Source: Nitrospirillum sp034653355
GTDB lineage: Bacteria; Pseudomonadota; Alphaproteobacteria; Azospirillales; Azospirillaceae
DNA length: 64,000 nucleotides
Assembly: GCF_034653355.1 (NCBI RefSeq)
Contig: NZ_JAYEER010000003.1
Coordinates: forward strand, 1,178,001-1,242,000
Direction of reading: 5' to 3'
Positions 8,998 through 17,936 of this stretch are shown piece after piece (position 1 is the stretch's first letter; each line of letters starts with the position of its first letter). The notes under the pieces are model-generated. The model did no database searches. It saw nothing but the letters and a program-made list of their open reading frames with translations, and had not been told where the DNA came from. Made by a program: the position numbers and the translations under genes.

Positions 8998-9656
8998 GGA
9001 TACTGCTCGCCGAGGATGATCCGGCGCTGCGCCGTCAGCTTGCAGAGGCGCTGGCGGATGCAGGCTACGCCGTCGACATGGCCCCTGACGGCGAGGAGGC
9101 CGCCTTCCTCGGGGAGAGTGAGCCCTATGACGCCGTGGTGCTGGATCTGGGATTGCCGGTGCGCGACGGCCTGTCCGTCCTGCGCGCGTGGCGGGCGGCG
9201 GATATCACGGTGCCAGTGCTGATCCTCACGGCCCGTGGAACCTGGCAGGAGAAGGTGGCCGGCATCGACGCCGGCGCCGACGACTACCTGGCCAAGCCGT
9301 TCCGGATGGAGGAACTGCTGGCCCGCGTGCGCGCCCTGATCCGCCGGGCCGGTGGGCTGGCGGCGGCGGAACTGCGCTGCGGCCCCGTGACGCTGGACAC
9401 ACGCACCGGCCGGGTGACGGTGGACGGCCGGCCCGTCGCACTGACGGCGCATGAGTTCAAGGTGCTGTCCTATCTCATGCACCACCCCGGCAAGGTCGTG
9501 TCCCGCACCGAATTGACCGAGCATGTCTACGCGCAGGATTTCGATCGCGACAGCAACACCATCGAGGTGTTCGTCGGCCGACTGCGCCGCAAGCTGGGCG
9601 GCGACCTCATCCGGACGGAACGGGGCCTGGGGTACCGCCTGGAGGCGGCGCGGTGA
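8994..9656 (+). CDS. OmpR/PhoB-family response regulator
   Basis: 220 residues. The receiver domain has the acidic pocket E7-D8-D9, phospho-acceptor Asp51 (VVLDLGLP), Thr79 and Lys101 (LAKPF); the C-terminal winged helix (about 125-218) carries LTAHEFKVLSYLMHHPGKVV and the recognition helix region IEVFVGRLRRKLG. Overlaps the PepSY gene by four bases and the kinase by four bases (GTGA). It probably binds the 11-bp spaced TGAACG sites at 8616-8654 and controls its own operon plus the divergent PepSY-cytochrome operon. It looks like the QseB/PmrA/PhoP type. Confidence 0.92.
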   Translation: MRILLAEDDPALRRQLAEALADAGYAVDMAPDGEEAAFLGESEPYDAVVLDLGLPVRDGLSVLRAWRAADITVPVLILTARGTWQEKVAGIDAGADDYLAKPFRMEELLARVRALIRRAGGLAAAELRCGPVTLDTRTGRVTVDGRPVALTAHEFKVLSYLMHHPGKVVSRTELTEHVYAQDFDRDSNTIEVFVGRLRRKLGGDLIRTERGLGYRLEAAR

Positions 9657-11011
9657 TACCTTCTTCGCTGACGACCTCCTCACTGACCCGGCGCCTTTTG
9701 CTGCTGTCGGTCCTCTGGATCGCTCCGGCGCTGGTCATCACCGGCATCATCCTGACCGACCTGTTCCGCACCCATGCCGAGGCGGAGTTGAGCCGGCGCA
9801 TGGCCCAGCACCTGGATGAGTTGGCGGCGGTGCTGGAAGTGACGCCGGACGGCGCGGTGGCGCTGGCCCGGGACCTGAGCGACCCCCGGTTCCGCCGCCC
9901 GCTGTCAGGGTTGTATTGGCGGGTCGATGGCCCTGGGAACCAGGTGCTGCGGTCGCGGTCGCTCTGGGACCAGGCCTTGGACCTGCCGGCGGACACCCCC
10001 AAGGATGGTGAGGTTCATCGCCACAGCCTGACGGGACCGAACCGGGCCCCGCTGGTGGCATGGGAGCGCAGCCTGCGCCTGCCGGGAACGGCAACACCGG
10101 TGCGCGCGGCCGTGATCGTCGACGCCAGCGATGTGCAGGCCGCGACGGCCGGCTTTTCCCGGGTGTTGGGCCTGTCGCTGGCGGTGCTGGCCGCCGGTCT
10201 GCTGGCGGCGGCGGCCATCCAGGTGCGCCTGGGGCTGGGACCGCTGCGGCGGATGCGGGCGGCCCTGGCCGATCTGCGCGCCGGACGGTCGAACCGCCTG
10301 GAGGGCGCCTTCCCTGGCGAGGTCCAGCCCGTGGTGGACGACCTCAATCTGCTGATGGAGGAGAACCGGATGATGGTGGAGCGGGCGCGGGCGCAGGCGG
10401 CTGATCTGGCGCATGCGCTGAAAACCCCGCTGGCCGTCATCGCCAACGCCGCCGCCGCGCCGGGCGGCATGGACCCGGCGGTGGTGGCGGCCGAGGCGGA
10501 TCGCATGCGGGGTCAGATCGAACGGCACCTGGCCCGGGCGCGGGCCGCGCCGGCGCTGCTTCATTCCTCAGGCGGAACGGTTGTCCTGCCGGTGCTGCGG
10601 CAGATCGCCCGCACCGTGGCTCACCTGCATGCCGAGCGCGGGGTCGATATCCAGGTTGATGGCGACGCGCTAGCCCGGGTTCGAGCCGACCCGGTGGACC
10701 TGCAGGAAATGGCCGGCAATCTCATCGACAACGCCGCCAAATGGTGCACAGCGGTGGTCCGGGTGACGGCCACGGCGGCCAGCGGCGGGGTTGTCATCAC
10801 CGTCCAGGATGATGGGCCCGGCATTCCGGCGGACAGGCGGTCGGACGTTCTGGCCCGGGGCGCCCGCCTGGACGAGGCGGTGCCGGGTACCGGCCTGGGG
10901 CTGACGATAACGGAGGAGTTGGCGCGCCTTCATGGCGGAAGCCTCAGCCTGGACACATCGCCGACCGGTGGGCTCAGCGTCTCGCTCCATCTGCCACAGG
11001 CGGCCCGCTAA
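9653..11011 (+). CDS. Membrane sensor histidine kinase (PhoQ/QseC-like)
   Basis: 452 residues, GTG start overlapping the regulator stop. Topology: helix about 15-37, periplasmic sensor about 38-170, second helix about 170-192, HAMP-like linker, then the dimerisation domain with phospho-acceptor His254 in DLAHALKTPLAVI. ATP-binding boxes: N box near 353-360 (MAGNLIDNAAKW), G1 DDGPGIP 386-392, G2 GTGLGLTI 412-419. All are intact, so it should autophosphorylate and signal to the regulator upstream. The sensor domain carries no motif I recognise. Confidence 0.92.
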   Translation: MIPSSLTTSSLTRRLLLLSVLWIAPALVITGIILTDLFRTHAEAELSRRMAQHLDELAAVLEVTPDGAVALARDLSDPRFRRPLSGLYWRVDGPGNQVLRSRSLWDQALDLPADTPKDGEVHRHSLTGPNRAPLVAWERSLRLPGTATPVRAAVIVDASDVQAATAGFSRVLGLSLAVLAAGLLAAAAIQVRLGLGPLRRMRAALADLRAGRSNRLEGAFPGEVQPVVDDLNLLMEENRMMVERARAQAADLAHALKTPLAVIANAAAAPGGMDPAVVAAEADRMRGQIERHLARARAAPALLHSSGGTVVLPVLRQIARTVAHLHAERGVDIQVDGDALARVRADPVDLQEMAGNLIDNAAKWCTAVVRVTATAASGGVVITVQDDGPGIPADRRSDVLARGARLDEAVPGTGLGLTITEELARLHGGSLSLDTSPTGGLSVSLHLPQAAR

Positions 11012-11128
11012 TCCCCAAATGGCCCGGTTGATCCCAAGGGACCGGCCCGGTGGCGGCGTGACGCTGCTGGGCGCGGCTGCTACCCTGCCCAACCGCCGGG
11101 GCATCGGCCCCTTTCCCGCCCGTCTGAT

Positions 11129-12082
11129 ATGGCAGCGCCCGTGACTCTCCAAGGTATCATCCAGGACATCGTCGACGAGATGCGGGCCGCGCCTGATCGT
11201 GGCAAGGTCGCGACCTACATCCCCAGCCTGGCCAAGGTCGACCCCGCCAGGTTCGGCATGGCGGTCTATACCGTCGATGGGGAATGCCACGCCGGCGGGG
11301 ATGACGAGGTCGGCTTTTCCATCCAGTCGATATCCAAGGTCTTTTCCCTGACGCTGGCCCTGGGCAAGGCGGGGGACCAGCTGTGGGAACGGGTGGGGCG
11401 CGAGCCATCCGGCACAGCGTTCAATTCCATCGTCCAGCTCGAAGCGGAGCGGGGCGTTCCGCGGAACCCCTTCATCAATGCCGGCGCCATCGTCGTGACG
11501 GATGTGAATCTGGCGGGGCATTCGCCCCGTGAGGCCATCGGCGAACTGGTCCAGTTCGTCCGCTATCTGGCGGAGGATGAAACCATCGCCATCAATGAAG
11601 AGGTCGCCCGCTCGGAGGAGCGCACAGGCGAGCGCAACCGGGCCCTGGCCCATTTCATGAAATCCTATGGCGTGCTGCGGCATGCGCCCGACCTGGTGTT
11701 GGGCACCTATTTTCATGCCTGCGCCATCGAGATGACCTGCCGCCAGCTTGCCGCCGCCGGACGCTACCTGATGCTGGATGGCCGCCATCCCGGGGGCGGA
11801 CGCACCATTTCATCCATACGGGCCCGCCGCATCCTGTCCCTGATGCTGACCTGTGGCCACTATGACGCAAGCGACGACATCGCGTTCCGCGTCGGGATCC
11901 CGGCCAAGTCCGGCGTCGGCGGCGGCATATTGGCCATCGTTCCCGGCCGGGCCTCCGTCGCCGTCTGGTCCCCCGGCCTGAACGCCAACGGCAACTCCCA
12001 GCTGGGCAGCCTCGCCCTGGAGCGCCTGGCCGAGGCCACGGGGTGGAGCCTGTTTAATCCAGGCCGCCTGTCAGATCGATGA
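11129..12082 (+). CDS. glsA: Glutaminase (serine beta-lactamase-like fold)
   Basis: 317 residues; hydrolyses L-glutamine to glutamate and ammonia in the cytoplasm. The family Ser-x-x-Lys catalytic pair is at Ser67-Lys70 (SIQSISKVF), followed by EPSGTAFNSIVQLE, the PRNPFINAGAI motif, SYGVL and the glycine-rich PAKSGVGGGILAI typical of bacterial glutaminases. Length is normal. ATG 11129 is 117 bases after the kinase stop, with no sign of coupling; likely its own transcript or weak read-through. Confidence 0.93.
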   Translation: MAAPVTLQGIIQDIVDEMRAAPDRGKVATYIPSLAKVDPARFGMAVYTVDGECHAGGDDEVGFSIQSISKVFSLTLALGKAGDQLWERVGREPSGTAFNSIVQLEAERGVPRNPFINAGAIVVTDVNLAGHSPREAIGELVQFVRYLAEDETIAINEEVARSEERTGERNRALAHFMKSYGVLRHAPDLVLGTYFHACAIEMTCRQLAAAGRYLMLDGRHPGGGRTISSIRARRILSLMLTCGHYDASDDIAFRVGIPAKSGVGGGILAIVPGRASVAVWSPGLNANGNSQLGSLALERLAEATGWSLFNPGRLSDR

Positions 12083-12265
12083 CGCGGCGTGGTGCCGGCC
12101 TGGACGGAAAAGTCGCGACCGCACCGGGGGTTGCGATCGCATTTTGCAAAGGCAGTCGCCGGTCTCATGCCGTTGGCATTACTTTCCATCCTCCTCGCGC
12201 ACCTTGCCTTTTCGGATGAACTTCCGCACCAATGACGTTTGTTTCCCGTCATAGCGGTCGCCTTT

Positions 12266-13534
12266 ATGAGTTCTTCCGCCCCCGCCTTCCGGCCTGCGAA
12301 CCCGGACCAGCTCGACCGCATGGTGCGGGTGTCGTTCCCGCTGGGCTGGCTGGTGTTCGGCATCTTCCTGGCGGCCGTGCTGGGCGGACTGGCCTGGTCC
12401 CTGGTCGCCACTGCGCCGGTCAAGGTGGCGGGCAACGGCGTGCTGCAGGGCAGCGGCGGCGTGGCCCTGGTGACGGCGCCCAGCAGTGCCGCCATCACGG
12501 CGCTGAAGGCCAGTGTCGGCGGCGCCGTTAATGAGGGGGAGATCGTCGCCGTGCTGGCGGACCCCGTGCTGAACGCCCGGCTGGAGACGGTCCAGGCCCG
12601 CTTGGCCCGGCTGGAGGCGGAGGAGGGGCGGCTGAAGGACTTCCAGGCCCGCGCCCGGGCGGCCCGCACCCGCGATGACGAGCAGCGGCGCCAGGGGTGG
12701 GAGCAGGCCTTGCAGCAGGCCCGCCAGCGGGAGGCGGCGCTGGGCCAGGTGTTGGCCAGCCAGCATGAGCTGATGGGCCGCGGTTATGCCACGCGTGAGC
12801 GCATCCTGATGACGGAGAACGACCGCGCCCAGGCCCAGCGCGACATCACCGCCGCCCTGAACGCGTTGAACACCCTAGGCGTGGAGGCGGACGAGCGCGC
12901 CATCGAGGATGAGCGCGAGATGCTGGAACTGGAGAGCAAGATCGGTCAGGGTCGACAGGATCTGGCCGAGGCTATGGCCGAACGCGCGGCACGGACCGAA
13001 GTTCGCGCCCCCATCACCGGCCGGGTGATTGAGCTGTCGGCCGCCACCGGCGACCGGGTGGCCGCGGGTTCGGCCCTGATGCGCCTGGTACCGGAAGGTC
13101 GGGTGGTGGCGGGCGACGGGCTGGTGGGTATCCTCTACGTCGCCCCAGCCGATGGTAAGAAGATACGCCCCGGCATGGCGGTGCAGATCATTCCTTCCAC
13201 CGTGAAGGTGGAGCGTGACGGCTTCATCCATGGCGAGGTCATCCGCGTGTCCGAGACGGCGGCGACGCGGGAGGCGGTGCAGCAGACGCTGAAGAACGAC
13301 GCCTTCGTCACCAGTCTGATGGCCAACGGTCCGCCGTTCGAGGTGCGGGTGGCCCTGCGGCGCGATCCCGCGACCGTCAGCGGTTTCGCCTGGTCATCAT
13401 CCCGGGGCGCCGCGCGGCCGGTGGAAAGCGGTACCGTCATCAAGGGCGGGGTGGTGGTGGAGCGCACGCGCATCATCGCCCTGGCCTTCCCCGCCATCGA
13501 ACCGGTGCTGGACGCCCTGGGGCTTGAGCCGTGA
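12266..13534 (+). CDS. HlyD-type membrane-fusion adaptor of an NHLM-type peptide exporter
   Basis: 422 residues from ATG 12266 (an upstream in-frame TTG at 12239 is less likely). A single inner-membrane helix lies at about 26-48, then the lipoyl/barrel-sandwich hybrid half-sites, a long Ala/Glu/Arg-rich coiled-coil hairpin (about 100-240) and the returning lipoyl half with RTEVRAPITGRVIELSA. This architecture links an inner-membrane ABC exporter to an outer-membrane channel. It overlaps the C39 peptidase-ABC gene by four bases, and the three genes 12266-17936 form one operon, the NHLM bacteriocin secretion arrangement. No TolC-like gene is in the window, so a shared one elsewhere would be needed. 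Confidence 0.85.
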   Translation: MSSSAPAFRPANPDQLDRMVRVSFPLGWLVFGIFLAAVLGGLAWSLVATAPVKVAGNGVLQGSGGVALVTAPSSAAITALKASVGGAVNEGEIVAVLADPVLNARLETVQARLARLEAEEGRLKDFQARARAARTRDDEQRRQGWEQALQQARQREAALGQVLASQHELMGRGYATRERILMTENDRAQAQRDITAALNALNTLGVEADERAIEDEREMLELESKIGQGRQDLAEAMAERAARTEVRAPITGRVIELSAATGDRVAAGSALMRLVPEGRVVAGDGLVGILYVAPADGKKIRPGMAVQIIPSTVKVERDGFIHGEVIRVSETAATREAVQQTLKNDAFVTSLMANGPPFEVRVALRRDPATVSGFAWSSSRGAARPVESGTVIKGGVVVERTRIIALAFPAIEPVLDALGLEP

Positions 13535-15735
13535 CGGCAGCGGCGGCGGTGTCCGGCGCGGTCCGGAAGGCGATGGCGGCACGTCCACGCCCCGTTCCAA
13601 CGGTTTTCCAGATGGAGGCGGCGGAATGCGGCGCCGCCTGCCTTGCCATGGTGCTGGCCCACCACGGCAAATGGGTGCCCCTGCCGGAGTTGCGCGAGGC
13701 CTGCGGCGTTTCCCGCGACGGCAGCCGCGCCTCCAACATCGTGCGGGCGGCCCGGGCCTATGGGCTGGAGGCCAAGGGCTTCCGCTGTGAGCCGCACCAC
13801 TTGGCCGACATCGCCATGCCCTGCATCGTCTTCGTCGATCTCAGCCATTATGTGGTGCTGGAGGGCATGACGGGCGGCAGGGTGCAGCTGAACGACCCCG
13901 CTGCCGGCCGCCGCGTCCTGACAGCGGCGGAGTTCGACGCGTTGTTTTCCGGCATCGTGCTGACCTTCCAGACGGGGGCGGATTTCCGCCGGTCCGGCGC
14001 CGTGCCCAGCACCTGGCGCGACATCGCGGCCCTTGTGGCGGGAACACATGGGCCCCTGGCGCTGGCGGTGCTGGCGGGCGTCGCCCTGATCCTGCCTGGG
14101 CTGGTGGTGCCGGCGGCGACGCAGGTCTTCGTCGACTATTATCTTGTGCAGGGCCAGGCGGACTGGGGCGTGCCCCTGTTGGGGGTGTTGCTGGCCACGG
14201 CGGTGGTGCAGTGGGGACTGACGGGCCTGCAGAACAGCCTGCTGGTGCGCCTGCACACCCGCATCGCCATCCTGGCGGCCGGCCGCATGGTCTGGCGTAT
14301 GCTGCGCCTGCCCGTGCGCTTCTTCGGCCAGCGCCACGCCGGCGCCCTGGCCGGCCGGGTGGACCTGGCCCGTCCCCTGGGCCTGCAGGCGGCGGAACAG
14401 CCGGTGAAGGCGGCGCTGGCCCTGGCGTCCAGCGTCTTCTTCACCCTGGCCATGCTGCTCTACAGCCCCATCCTGACCCTGGTCACCCTGCTGGCCGCGG
14501 CCATTCCCATCGCTGCCTTGGCGCTGACGCAACGCCGGCTGGAGGAGCGGGTCCGCAAGGCCGGTATGGCGGCCATCAAGGTGCATGGCCGGGCCGTCCA
14601 GGGCATCGGCATGGTGGAAACCCTGAAGGCCAGCGGTACCGACGACGTGTTCTTCGGCCAGTGGGCCGGCCTGCTGGCCGCCCTGGTGCGCGACCGTCAG
14701 GCGGCCGGCCGTATCGAGGCGCTGCTGGGCGCCGTGCCCGACGGTGTCATGCTGCTGAACCGGGGCCTGGTGCTGGCCCTGTCCGCCGGCTTCGTCATCG
14801 CGGGCAGCATGACGGTGGGCGAACTAGCCGCCTTCCAGACCCTGATCACCGCCTTCGCCGCTGCCTTGTCCACCCTGATGCGTCAGGTCACCAGCCTGAA
14901 GCAGGTGCGCAGCCCGCTGGACCAGTTGGCCGACGTCGCCACCACGCCCCTGGCCTGGGAATTCGCGGGCGACCGGCCGGACGCGCCGGCGGCACCCACC
15001 GTCCGCGATGGCGCCAAGCTGAGCGGCGCCCTGGCCGTCCGCGACCTCGCCTTCGGCTACACCCCTCAAGGGGCGATGGTGGTCAACGGCGTGGATCTGG
15101 ACATCGCTCCCGGCGCCCGGGTGGCCCTGGTCGGGGCGTCGGGCAGCGGCAAGTCCACCGTCGGCCGTCTGGTGGCTGGGCTGTTCGACCCGCTGGGCGG
15201 CGACATCCTGTTGGATGGCCATCCCTTGCGCGCCGTGCCGCGCGACCGGCTGCGCGCGTCGCTGGCCATGGTGGACCAGGATATCCTGCTGTTCGAGGGC
15301 ACGGTGCGCGACAACCTGACCCTGTGGGACGAGGCCGTGCCCGAAGCCCGGATCATCCGCGCGGCCAAGGACGCCATGATCCACGACGACATCGTCGCCC
15401 GCGTCGGCGGCTACGGTGGCCGGGTGGAGGAGGCCGGCCGCAACTGGAGCGGCGGCCAGCGCCAGCGGCTGGAAATCGCCCGCGCCCTGGTGATGGAGCC
15501 CAGCTTGCTGATCCTGGACGAGGCCACCAGCGCCCTGGATCCGACGGTAGAACAGGCGTTGATGGACAATGTCCGCCGTCGCGGCTGCGCCTGCCTGATC
15601 ATTGCCCACCGCCTCAGCGCCATTCGCGACTGTGACGAGATCATCGTCCTGAAGGACGGCCGGGTGCTGGAACGCGGCGGCCATGAGGCGCTGATGGCGG
15701 CGGGCGGCGCCTATCGCCAGTTGGTGGAGTCGTGA
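13531..15735 (+). CDS. NHLM-type peptidase (C39)-ABC exporter, leader-cleaving
   Basis: 734 residues in three parts: C39 cysteine peptidase (about 20-145), six-helix exporter domain (about 165-450) and ABC ATPase (about 500-734). Peptidase catalytic residues are all present: Cys33 (AAECGAACLAM), His106 (LSHYVVLEG) and Asp122 (VQLNDPAAGRR). ATPase motifs: Walker A GASGSGKST, signature WSGGQRQRLEIARAL, Walker B LLILDEATSALD. The family cuts precursor peptides after a Gly-Gly motif and exports the product; the precursor at 20806-21102 has such a site. Couples by four-base overlaps to both neighbours. Confidence 0.93.
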   Translation: MTAAAAVSGAVRKAMAARPRPVPTVFQMEAAECGAACLAMVLAHHGKWVPLPELREACGVSRDGSRASNIVRAARAYGLEAKGFRCEPHHLADIAMPCIVFVDLSHYVVLEGMTGGRVQLNDPAAGRRVLTAAEFDALFSGIVLTFQTGADFRRSGAVPSTWRDIAALVAGTHGPLALAVLAGVALILPGLVVPAATQVFVDYYLVQGQADWGVPLLGVLLATAVVQWGLTGLQNSLLVRLHTRIAILAAGRMVWRMLRLPVRFFGQRHAGALAGRVDLARPLGLQAAEQPVKAALALASSVFFTLAMLLYSPILTLVTLLAAAIPIAALALTQRRLEERVRKAGMAAIKVHGRAVQGIGMVETLKASGTDDVFFGQWAGLLAALVRDRQAAGRIEALLGAVPDGVMLLNRGLVLALSAGFVIAGSMTVGELAAFQTLITAFAAALSTLMRQVTSLKQVRSPLDQLADVATTPLAWEFAGDRPDAPAAPTVRDGAKLSGALAVRDLAFGYTPQGAMVVNGVDLDIAPGARVALVGASGSGKSTVGRLVAGLFDPLGGDILLDGHPLRAVPRDRLRASLAMVDQDILLFEGTVRDNLTLWDEAVPEARIIRAAKDAMIHDDIVARVGGYGGRVEEAGRNWSGGQRQRLEIARALVMEPSLLILDEATSALDPTVEQALMDNVRRRGCACLIIAHRLSAIRDCDEIIVLKDGRVLERGGHEALMAAGGAYRQLVES

Positions 15736-17936
15736 GCATGGAGGATGCCGACCGGCTGGAGGGGGAGGAGCGGGCAGCCCGCGATCGCCATGCCGGCCTG
15801 CTGGCCATACAGGCGCTGGGCGGGGTATTGGGACCGGACCGCAGCGCCACCTACGCTCCCCTGTCGGAACAGCCCCTGGTATTGGCCTTCGCGCATCTAG
15901 GCGCGGTGCTGGGCTTTGAGGTGCGCCTGCCGCCCCGCCAGCAGGAGGGGGCGCCGATGCCGGCGCTGGAGGCGCTGGCCCAGGCCAGCCGCGTGCGCCT
16001 TCGGGGCGTCCAACTGGATCCCGGCTGGTGGCGGCAGGACAGCGGCGCCTTCCTGCTGCTACGGCCGGCGCCGCTGTCGCCCCTGGCGCTCAGCCCCGGC
16101 GGGCGGGGCCGCTACACCGTTTATGATCCCGACACACGCGTGGCGCGGCCGCTGCCGGCGGCCGAGGCGGTGCTGCTGGCCGGCCAGGCCTACGCCCTGT
16201 ACCCGCCGCTGCCGGACCAGGCACTGACGCCGGGCAGCCTGGCCAACGGGTTGCTGCGCGCCCGGATGGGCGACATCGCCACCCTGGCCGGCGGCACCCT
16301 GCTGGCCGGCGTGTTCACCATGGGTGTGCCGCTGGCCATGGGCTACCTGCTGGAAGGCGCCATCCCCGACAGCAATCTGGGCCGGGTGGTGCAGGTGGCC
16401 GTCGCCCTGGCCTTGCTGGCGGTCATGACCCTGCTGCTGCGCCTGGCCACCCAACTGACCATGCTGCGCATTGAGGGGCTGGAGGGCAGCCGGGTGCAGG
16501 CGGCGGTGATGGACCGCCTGCTGCGCCTGCCCACCGGCTTCTTCCGGGGCTACTCCACCGGCGACATGGCAACCCGGGTCATGGCCGTGGCCCGCCTGGA
16601 AAAGGCGCTGACCGCCTCCACCATCAATGCTGTGATGACGGGGATGGTGGCCTTGGTCTCCTACGCCGTCATGCTGGGCTATTCCTGGCGCCTGGGCCTG
16701 GTGGCTATCGCGCTGACCCTGATGTTGGCCGTCGTGACCGTGGTGCTGGGGCTGTTGCGCGTCCGGCACGAGGCCGCGGCCATCCGGGGGGACGCCCGCA
16801 TGTCCGGCTTGACGCTGGAACTCGCCAGCGGCATCGCCAAACTGCGCCTGGCGGCGGCGGAGGACCGGGCCTTCCTGCGCTGGGCGCGCCTGTACGCCGA
16901 GGCCAGCCGCGCCCAGTTCGGCGCCGACCGGGCGGCCGGCCTGCTGGACACGGTGGGCGTGGGCTACCAGGCCTTCGCCACGGCGGCGCTGCTGGCGGTC
17001 TGCGTCATGGGCGGCTGGACCGACACCGTCGCCCTGGGCCTGCTGGCCGCCTTCGTCACCGCCTTCACCGCCGCCCTGGAAGGCCTGCGCGGCCTGGCGG
17101 CGGCTGCCGTGGAAATGGTGGGCCTGGCGCCCATCGTGCAGCACGCCCGCCCCATCCTCCAGGCCCTACCGGAGGCGGCGGATAAGGCCGACCCGGGCAC
17201 GCTGACCGGCGCCATCGAGCTGTCGCGCGTCACCTTCCAGTATCAGCCGGACACTCCCCGCATCCTGGACGCCCTGTCGGTCAGCGTCCGGCCTGGGGAG
17301 TTCGTGGCCTTCGTCGGCCCGTCCGGTACGGGCAAGTCGACGCTGTTCCGCCTGCTGCTGGGTTTCGAGCGGCCGGACGCCGGCCTGGTGCTCTATGATG
17401 GCGTCGACCTGGCGGGTCTGGATTTGCGGGCCGTGCGCCGACAGTGCGGCGTGGTCCTGCAGCACGGCCGCCTGATGCCCGGCACCTTGATGGACAATGT
17501 GCTGGGTGCCGCCACCCATCTGGGGCAGGAGGCCGCCTGGGACGCGCTGGCCCAGGTGGCACTGGCCGACGACGTGCGGCGCATGCCGATGGGCCTTCAC
17601 ACCCTGATCACCGACGGCGGCGCCGGCCTGTCGGGCGGGCAGGTCCAGCGCCTGCTGCTGGCCCGTGCCCTGGTGGCCCGGCCACGCATCATGATGCTGG
17701 ATGAGGCGACCAGCGCGCTGGACAACCATACCCAGGCGGCAGTGACCGCCAGCCTGGACAAGATCGCCGGCACCCGCCTGGTCATCGCCCACCGCCTCAG
17801 CACGGTGCGGCGGGCCGACCGCATCATCGTGCTGAACCAGGGCCGGGTGGAGGAAGAGGGCGCCTTCGATACCCTCATGGCCCGCGACGGCTTCTTCGCC
17901 GCCTTCGCCCGGCGTCAACTGACGCGAGACACCTGA
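15732..17936 (+). CDS. NHLM-type ABC exporter half lacking the peptidase domain
   Basis: 734 residues, GTG 15732 overlapping the previous stop (ATG 15738 is the alternative). The first 160 or so residues show no C39 Cys/His signature; a membrane domain (about 175-450) and ATPase follow with Walker A GPSGTGKST, signature LSGGQVQRLLLARAL and Walker B IMMLDEATSALD. NHLM systems usually pair a peptidase-bearing ABC protein with one without; they probably form a heterodimer. Its last 22 bases overlap the end of the convergent lanM gene. Confidence 0.9.
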   Translation: MSMEDADRLEGEERAARDRHAGLLAIQALGGVLGPDRSATYAPLSEQPLVLAFAHLGAVLGFEVRLPPRQQEGAPMPALEALAQASRVRLRGVQLDPGWWRQDSGAFLLLRPAPLSPLALSPGGRGRYTVYDPDTRVARPLPAAEAVLLAGQAYALYPPLPDQALTPGSLANGLLRARMGDIATLAGGTLLAGVFTMGVPLAMGYLLEGAIPDSNLGRVVQVAVALALLAVMTLLLRLATQLTMLRIEGLEGSRVQAAVMDRLLRLPTGFFRGYSTGDMATRVMAVARLEKALTASTINAVMTGMVALVSYAVMLGYSWRLGLVAIALTLMLAVVTVVLGLLRVRHEAAAIRGDARMSGLTLELASGIAKLRLAAAEDRAFLRWARLYAEASRAQFGADRAAGLLDTVGVGYQAFATAALLAVCVMGGWTDTVALGLLAAFVTAFTAALEGLRGLAAAAVEMVGLAPIVQHARPILQALPEAADKADPGTLTGAIELSRVTFQYQPDTPRILDALSVSVRPGEFVAFVGPSGTGKSTLFRLLLGFERPDAGLVLYDGVDLAGLDLRAVRRQCGVVLQHGRLMPGTLMDNVLGAATHLGQEAAWDALAQVALADDVRRMPMGLHTLITDGGAGLSGGQVQRLLLARALVARPRIMMLDEATSALDNHTQAAVTASLDKIAGTRLVIAHRLSTVRRADRIIVLNQGRVEEEGAFDTLMARDGFFAAFARRQLTRDT

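Noticed and set aside
12083..12265. Possible second lanthipeptide precursor before the exporter operon
   Set aside because: No small frame with a Gly-Gly leader and Cys-rich tail on either strand.
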